Origin: Bacteroidota bacterium
Lineage (GTDB): Bacteria > Bacteroidota > Bacteroidia > Bacteroidales > F082
Assembly (NCBI GenBank): GCA_016845105.1
Contig: JAERTF010000152.1
Location: forward strand, 1-58,025
Length of the DNA stretch: 58,025 nucleotides
Reading direction: 5' to 3'
This document shows positions 52,990-58,025 of this stretch, piece by piece; the stretch's first letter is position 1; each line of letters begins with the position of its first letter. Below the pieces are notes generated by a model. It was not told the DNA's origin and ran no database searches. It saw only the letters and a list, made by a program, of their open reading frames with translations. The translations under genes and the position numbers were made by a program.

Positions 52990-53151
52990 GTGAAAAAGAA
53001 CATATTATTAACTATTATACTATTGACTTCAATAGCTGAGTTATTTTCGCAACCATGCTTACCCAATGATGCCAAATTTACTTCACAGGTGCAAATCGCT
53101 AGTTATCTAAATAGTAATAGTATTTCGTACCAAAAACTATTAATTGATTAA
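52990..53151 (+). pseudogene. Remnant of a secreted surface-protein gene
   Basis: A frame beginning with GTG encodes 53 residues: a signal peptide (VKKNILLTIILLTSIAELFSQ), then PCLPNDAKFTSQVQIASYLN. The CLPxxxxFxSQxQI pattern matches the start of Bacteroidota surface proteins whose N terminus leads into leucine-rich or receptor-L-like repeats, but here a stop follows quickly. It overlaps nothing before the MFS gene at 53156. It is best read as a decayed gene end left by a deletion, though a small secreted protein cannot be excluded. Confidence 0.5.
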
Positions 53152-53155
53152 AAGC

Positions 53156-54370
53156 ATGCATTTACCAAAGTTTCATTTTTCCAAAAACCCAGAATTAGCG
53201 GTAATGTACGCATTTTACCCCATGGTAATTATAACTGGTTTTGTACAACTTCTTGTGCCCTCTACCATTCATATGATAATGCAACACTTTGATCTAAAAG
53301 CAGGAGGAGCTGGTATATTACCATTTATATATTTCTCAGGAATACTCACAAGCGCATTATTTATTACTCATCTTATAAAAAAATATAGCGTAAAAAAACT
53401 TATGATTGTTGGTGCTATTATTGTATCAACTACCTTAATTATTGTAGCCCAGCTCGAGTCGTTTACGCTATTTGCAATACTATTTTTTTTAATTGGGTTT
53501 GGAAACGGAACAATGATAATACTCCCGGGTATATACTCTACTCATATTTTTGGAAAGAAAAATACTCAAATTCAATCTGTAATTTTTAGCTTTCTTGCAC
53601 TTGGATATGTCGTTGGACCTATTTTCCCAGGTATTATCTCCTATCTGCATCTATCATGGCGATGGTGTTTCACAATTCCCGGATTAGTTATACTACCCGC
53701 AATTATTCCAATAGTTCTTGCAAAACATGAACCAATTGACAAGGCCGAAAAACTTACAATTCGAATTTTTAAACAAATAGTGAACTTTGATAGTAGATTT
53801 TTCATTGGTATTGTGATTGGAATAACAGTTGGTGTAGGAGCAACATCAGCTATTTTAACATGGATAATAACTTTTTTGGAAGAAATGCGAAATGCAACCG
53901 AAGGATATGCCCACTTAGCACTCTCTGCAATGGGTGTAGGAAGTATTATCGGACGACAAATGTGGTCGAAACTGGCAGTAAAAATTACTGTGTATCGAAC
54001 TTTACTAATAATTGTACCCGTAGCTGCTGTTTTGATTTTTATTGCACCAATTCCCAAGTCAACTTTTATGGTAACGTCATTGTTTTTTACAACCATTGTA
54101 TTCACATCTGGTATTAACCCATTGTTTTTATCTGCTGCTGGTGCTTATCCCAAATCACATGCTTCAAGCGCATTTACAATATTATTTATATGCGTATCAT
54201 TGGGAGGAATCCTTATACCATATGGCATAGGGCAATTATTTCAATTCACAAATCCTGAAATAGGAATAAGATCAATTTCGGGTCTTTTCATAATTGTAAC
54301 CCTGGCATTGATATATATTAGGACGGAAATACCCATATCCGAACATATAAATAAACATATGCTACCATAG
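53156..54370 (+). CDS. Major facilitator superfamily transporter
   Basis: The ATG at 53156 was chosen because the longer frame from 53144 begins with TTG inside the remnant. The 404-residue product has twelve hydrophobic segments in two six-helix halves, the inter-helix loop HLIKKYSVKKLMIVG in the motif-A place, and GFGNGTMIILPGIYS in helix 4. The final helix is followed by a short tail. It is an inner-membrane secondary transporter; the sequence does not reveal its substrate, although the FucP/sugar-type branch is possible. Confidence 0.85.
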   Translation: MHLPKFHFSKNPELAVMYAFYPMVIITGFVQLLVPSTIHMIMQHFDLKAGGAGILPFIYFSGILTSALFITHLIKKYSVKKLMIVGAIIVSTTLIIVAQLESFTLFAILFFLIGFGNGTMIILPGIYSTHIFGKKNTQIQSVIFSFLALGYVVGPIFPGIISYLHLSWRWCFTIPGLVILPAIIPIVLAKHEPIDKAEKLTIRIFKQIVNFDSRFFIGIVIGITVGVGATSAILTWIITFLEEMRNATEGYAHLALSAMGVGSIIGRQMWSKLAVKITVYRTLLIIVPVAAVLIFIAPIPKSTFMVTSLFFTTIVFTSGINPLFLSAAGAYPKSHASSAFTILFICVSLGGILIPYGIGQLFQFTNPEIGIRSISGLFIIVTLALIYIRTEIPISEHINKHMLP

Positions 54371-54436
54371 TTATAACCCCATTAGAATATAAAACATCAT
54401 ATTCTATAAATCAATAGTACTACTAACAATAATTCT

Positions 54437-54444
54437 TATTTTTA
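54437..54444 (+). promoter_or_regulatory. -7 promoter box for the M1 peptidase gene
   Basis: TATTTTTA is one mismatch from TAnnTTTG and lies 25 bp before the ATG at 54469. The local string TAATTCTTATTTTTA is shared with the promoter at 25149-25180. No clear -33 TTG was found. Confidence 0.42.
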
Positions 54445-54468
54445 CACCTTTTATTATTACAATTTAAC

Positions 54469-56361
54469 ATGAGAAATATTCTATCCCTCACGGTTTGTTT
54501 TTGTTTAATATTATTAAGCAATTCATATGGTCAAACATCCATGAAGATGCCCCTTGAAATTGCCAAAGCTTATCAAAATGGAACACGTTCCAACGATGGT
54601 CTTCCGGGTCCTGAATACTGGCAAAATTATTCAGACTACTATATTGATGCTACATTAAACGCGAATAAAAGTAGTTTAACTGGAAGTGAAAGAATTAACT
54701 ATCACAACTTTAGCCCCGACACACTTAATAACATCGTTATAAGGTTATATCCCGACTTTTTCAAAAAAGGAAATGCAAGATCATGGACGATTGGTGATAG
54801 TGATTTAACAGAAGGCACCTATATTCATAAGTTAAAGATTGGACAAACTACCTATGATATTAATAACAGCAAGGAAGTATCTCGGAGTGCAACGAATTTA
54901 AATGTCCGACTTGAAAACCATGTATTGCCAGGTGATTCAGTCGTTATTGAAATTGATTGGGAATTTGCGATTCCTAGAAAAGCGTGGGCAAGATTTGGTA
55001 ATTATGGAAACGATAGATTCTTTATTGCTTACTGGTATCCTCAAATAGCTGTTTATGATGACATTGATGGATGGGATAAAGTAGAGTATTATGGAACAGT
55101 TGAGTTTTATAACGATTTAAACAATTTTGATGTCAGAATAACAACTCCTCCAGGGTTCACTGTTTGGGCAACTGGTGATCTTCAAAATTTGGATGATATA
55201 TATACAAGTAGTGTTGTTGATAAATACAATAAAGCACTTACATCATCCGAAATCATAAATATATTCAGTGTGGATGATTGCAAAAAAAATAAAGTATTAA
55301 TTAGTAACAAATCTAACACATGGCACTTCAATGCCAACAATATACCTGATTTTACATTTGGAGCTTCAACATCATCTAATTGGGATGCCACTTCATTAAT
55401 TGCTGATAAGGAAACAGGACGAAGGGTACTAATAGATGCAGTATATCCTGATTCGGTGGACACTTTTGATGAAGGAGCTTACTATGCAGCTGAAAGTGTG
55501 AAATTTATGATTGACAGTTTACCCGGCTACCCCTTCCCCTATTCGCATATTACTTCATTTTGTAATGGACGCAAAAGAGGAGGTATGGAATCACCAATGA
55601 TGGTAAACGAAGGTGATCCAAGCGAAAGCGGCTATGCCATAGGATTAATTTTCCATGAAATATTACATAGTTACTTTCCTTTTTATATGGGTATAAATGA
55701 ACGTAAATATGCTTGGATGGATGAAGGTTGGGCAGCATGGCTTCCATATGGTACCATGAATGCTCTGGAACCTGAATTCAATTACAGTGAAAGAATTGCA
55801 ACTAGTTTCGAAAACCTTAGTGGAAAAGAAAAGGAAGTACCATTGATGTACCTGTCCTACCAAATAAAAGACTACCCTTCATACCGAGTTCATTCCTATA
55901 ATCGTTCGGCGATGGCCTACAAATTTTTACGAAATGCATTGGGCGATACTACTTTTAAAATGGCTCTGCATACTTTTATGGATCGATGGCATAATAAACA
56001 TCCAATACCATATGACTTCTTTAATACATTTGAAAATGTTACGAATCAGGATCTTGATTGGTTTATCCAACCTTGGTTTTTTGATAGGGCATACGCTGAT
56101 ATGGGAATAAAGAAAGTAACCCTTGATAATAAGATTATTATACAAAATAATGGAGGGCTACCTTTACCAATTATTGTTGTTTGTATTTTTGATGATGGAT
56201 CGAAAGAAACATATTATAGTAACACAAATATATGGAGAAAAGGAGATAGTGCTATTATGATACAAGCCAATTCATCCAAAAAAATATCAGAAGTAATATT
56301 AGGTTCGAGTGAAATACCAGATGTGATTTCTGAAAACAATCACATAATATTAGAGAACTAA
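54469..56361 (+). CDS. Secreted M1 family zinc metallopeptidase
   Basis: A 630-residue protein with a signal peptide (MRNILSLTVCFCLILLSNSYGQ). The zinc motif is HEILH (396-400) with the third ligand E419 in MDEGWA, a spacing of 18 residues, and the upstream exopeptidase-type segment GGMESP (371-376) corresponds to GAMEN. It has an N-terminal beta-sandwich (about 55-250) and a C-terminal helical region. It should act as an aminopeptidase in the periplasm or outside the cell. No T9SS domain is seen. It is followed 53 bp later by a subtilase gene. Confidence 0.93.
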   Translation: MRNILSLTVCFCLILLSNSYGQTSMKMPLEIAKAYQNGTRSNDGLPGPEYWQNYSDYYIDATLNANKSSLTGSERINYHNFSPDTLNNIVIRLYPDFFKKGNARSWTIGDSDLTEGTYIHKLKIGQTTYDINNSKEVSRSATNLNVRLENHVLPGDSVVIEIDWEFAIPRKAWARFGNYGNDRFFIAYWYPQIAVYDDIDGWDKVEYYGTVEFYNDLNNFDVRITTPPGFTVWATGDLQNLDDIYTSSVVDKYNKALTSSEIINIFSVDDCKKNKVLISNKSNTWHFNANNIPDFTFGASTSSNWDATSLIADKETGRRVLIDAVYPDSVDTFDEGAYYAAESVKFMIDSLPGYPFPYSHITSFCNGRKRGGMESPMMVNEGDPSESGYAIGLIFHEILHSYFPFYMGINERKYAWMDEGWAAWLPYGTMNALEPEFNYSERIATSFENLSGKEKEVPLMYLSYQIKDYPSYRVHSYNRSAMAYKFLRNALGDTTFKMALHTFMDRWHNKHPIPYDFFNTFENVTNQDLDWFIQPWFFDRAYADMGIKKVTLDNKIIIQNNGGLPLPIIVVCIFDDGSKETYYSNTNIWRKGDSAIMIQANSSKKISEVILGSSEIPDVISENNHIILEN

Positions 56362-56414
56362 AGTGCAACTCATAAATCAATATAATTGTCAAGATAGTAC
56401 AAAAGAAATAAAAC

Positions 56415-58025
56415 ATGAAAATAAAAATTACTCTATTCTTACTAATAGGAATAATCTTAAGCGCTGGAGCTCAAATTGCTCCAGATAAATATTACATTCA
56501 ATTTACCGATAAAAATGATTCTCCTTACTCAATAGATAATCCTGGAGAATTTCTTACCCAAAGAGCCATAGATCGTCGTGAGCGACAAAGTATACCAATT
56601 GCACAAAATGATATACCGGTAAATCAAAGTTATTTGCTAGGAGTTGCAACCTTCGATGTTCAGTTGCTTAATCCCACAAAATGGTTTAATGGTGTAACTG
56701 TTTATGCTACAGACCCTAATGTAATCATAGAAATTGGGAATCTACCCTATGTAAGCAATACACTTAAACTAAGCAACAATGATTATATAATTAAAAGTAA
56801 GTTTGAAGATATCAATGGCGACACCCCAAATTTTACATCATTGAAAAGCTCAAGTTCGCTTGACTATGGAGCTTCATATGGTCAAATAGATCAGTTAAAT
56901 GGAATTCCATTGCACGATCAAAATTATCAGGGTCAGGGTATGGTAATTGCAGTATTGGATGCAGGATTCCATGGTGTTCTTGAACAACCTGTATTCCAAT
57001 ACATCTTGGATAATGGTAGAATATTAGGCACCAAGGATTTTGTATATGTTGGTGGTGATGTATATGAAGGAAGTAACCACGGAAAAAGTGTGTTATCATG
57101 TATGGCAGCAAACCTTAGTGGGCAGATGATTGGTACTGCACCCGAAGCTGAATATTGGTTATTGCGCTCGGAACAAGATCCAGGTGGAGAAAATATAATT
57201 GAAGAGTATAACTGGGTAAGTGCAGCTGAATATGCTGATAGTGTTGGTGCGGATATTATTAATAGTTCGCTAAGTTATTTTACATTCGATCTTCCTCAGT
57301 GGGACCACCAACCGGGTGATATGGATGGTAATACTGCTATAGCAACAATTGGAGCAGATATAGCTGCATCAAAAGGAATCATTGTATGCAACAGTGCTGG
57401 AAACTCAGGGGCATTAGTTGGGGCACCTGCAGATGGAGATAGTGTACTTACTGTTGGAGCGGTTGATGGTAGTGGTTACCGCGCTGGATTTAGTTCAATT
57501 GGTCCTACTGCAGATGGTAGAATAAAGCCAAATGTAATGGCCTGGGGTCAAGGAACCACAATTGTAAACTATAGTAACGAAATAGGATATGGAAGTGGCA
57601 CTTCATTTTCTTCTCCTGTACTCGCTGGTATGGTAGCATGTTTATGGCAATCACATCCCGAAATGACAGCAATGGAAGTTCAGGAATCAATTATGGAAAG
57701 TGGATCTTATGCCAACGATCCTGATAACTATATGGGATGGGGAATTCCAAACTTTGCAGGAGCCGACTCTATTTTAACATCCATAGAAACAAATATTAGC
57801 ATAGATAAGTTAATAACTGTTGGACCCAATCCATTTAATGATGTATTAAATGTTAAAGTGGATATTGACAGTGCAGAAAACATAAGAATTGAACTAATTA
57901 ATGTAGCTGGTAATATTGTATTTATTAAAGAGATATACGTTTCAAATAATGAACTATCTATTACACTTGCAAATGAAATTGCAACATTATCATCAGGAAT
58001 TTATTTCTTAAAAGTTATAACGAAA
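56415..58025 (+). CDS. Secreted subtilase (S8) with T9SS domain, 3' end cut by the window
   Basis: The gene starts at ATG 56415 and stays open to the last base (537 codons), so the end is missing. A signal peptide (MKIKITLFLLIGIILSAGAQ) is followed by a propeptide (about 21-165) and the S8 domain with Asp182 (AVLDAGF), His222 (NHGKSV), the oxyanion Asn330 (CNSAGN) and Ser397 (GTSFSSP). All triad residues are intact. The C terminus is a nearly complete T9SS sorting domain (VGPNPFNDVLNVKV...SSGIYFLKV). It should be a cell-surface or secreted endopeptidase. Confidence 0.94.
   Translation, partial: MKIKITLFLLIGIILSAGAQIAPDKYYIQFTDKNDSPYSIDNPGEFLTQRAIDRRERQSIPIAQNDIPVNQSYLLGVATFDVQLLNPTKWFNGVTVYATDPNVIIEIGNLPYVSNTLKLSNNDYIIKSKFEDINGDTPNFTSLKSSSSLDYGASYGQIDQLNGIPLHDQNYQGQGMVIAVLDAGFHGVLEQPVFQYILDNGRILGTKDFVYVGGDVYEGSNHGKSVLSCMAANLSGQMIGTAPEAEYWLLRSEQDPGGENIIEEYNWVSAAEYADSVGADIINSSLSYFTFDLPQWDHQPGDMDGNTAIATIGADIAASKGIIVCNSAGNSGALVGAPADGDSVLTVGAVDGSGYRAGFSSIGPTADGRIKPNVMAWGQGTTIVNYSNEIGYGSGTSFSSPVLAGMVACLWQSHPEMTAMEVQESIMESGSYANDPDNYMGWGIPNFAGADSILTSIETNISIDKLITVGPNPFNDVLNVKVDIDSAENIRIELINVAGNIVFIKEIYVSNNELSITLANEIATLSSGIYFLKVITK

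Noticed and set aside
1..58025. CRISPR array, tRNA, rRNA or prophage
   Set aside because: No direct repeat-spacer pattern, no cloverleaf or ribosomal RNA sequence, and no integrase, transposase, terminase or capsid-like protein was seen in reading the window.

Overview
The window is AT-rich DNA from a member of the Bacteroidota, most likely a free-living, marine-type Bacteroidales/Marinilabiliales-like organism. The main evidence is six secreted proteins that end in, or run into, a type IX secretion (T9SS, Por) C-terminal sorting domain. Further support comes from Bacteroidota-style -7 promoter boxes (TAnnTTTG), many lipoproteins with short lipoboxes, a FISUMP-domain protein, and start sites that lack strong Shine-Dalgarno sequences. 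No rRNA, tRNA, CRISPR array, transposase or phage gene was seen.

Region 1 (1-18640) is an exopolysaccharide or surface-glycan locus, all on the + strand and mostly with short gaps. It holds the 3' end of a membrane protein, an O-antigen ligase/polymerase-like protein, two paralogous GT2 enzymes, two paralogous membrane GT2 enzymes of the cellulose-synthase-like type, a GT4 enzyme, three tandem paralogous GT-B enzymes, a hexapeptide acyltransferase, an FkbM methyltransferase, another membrane GT2, a T9SS-exported parallel beta-helix protein, a zinc-ribbon-like methyltransferase, and a TPR hybrid histidine kinase. The cluster appears to have grown by repeated tandem duplication. It may export, modify and sense its own product.

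Region 2 (18781-32747) encodes large T9SS-exported proteins. They are a CBM9/DOMON-like protein, a GH13 alpha-amylase-family enzyme with an intact catalytic triad, a protein sharing the amylase's N-terminal modules, a small protein with a C-terminal sorting-like tail, a FN3/LamG protein split by a one-base frameshift near 29396, and a secreted TPR-like protein. A 70-bp imperfect palindrome lies in one gap. The group suggests surface binding and degradation of an alpha-glucan, but no SusC/SusD pair is in the window.

Region 3 (32744-46623) is mainly housekeeping and envelope genes: an ABC-F ATPase, RimM, a TrmN6-type methyltransferase, a K+ channel, a polytopic membrane protein, a lipoprotein, TypA/BipA, an alpha/beta hydrolase, a CDF metal transporter, an orphan subtilase-propeptide-like protein, a PKD/FISUMP lipoprotein, and an amidohydrolase lipoprotein.

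Region 4 (46687-58025) has a FecCD/BtuFCD-type metal-chelate importer on the - strand. It is followed on the + strand by a three-gene operon (lipoprotein C26-type amidohydrolase, FlaA1/CapD-like SDR with an altered catalytic triad, and a secreted protein of unknown function), a decayed secreted-protein remnant, an MFS transporter, an M1 metallopeptidase, and a T9SS-exported subtilase that runs off the window end.
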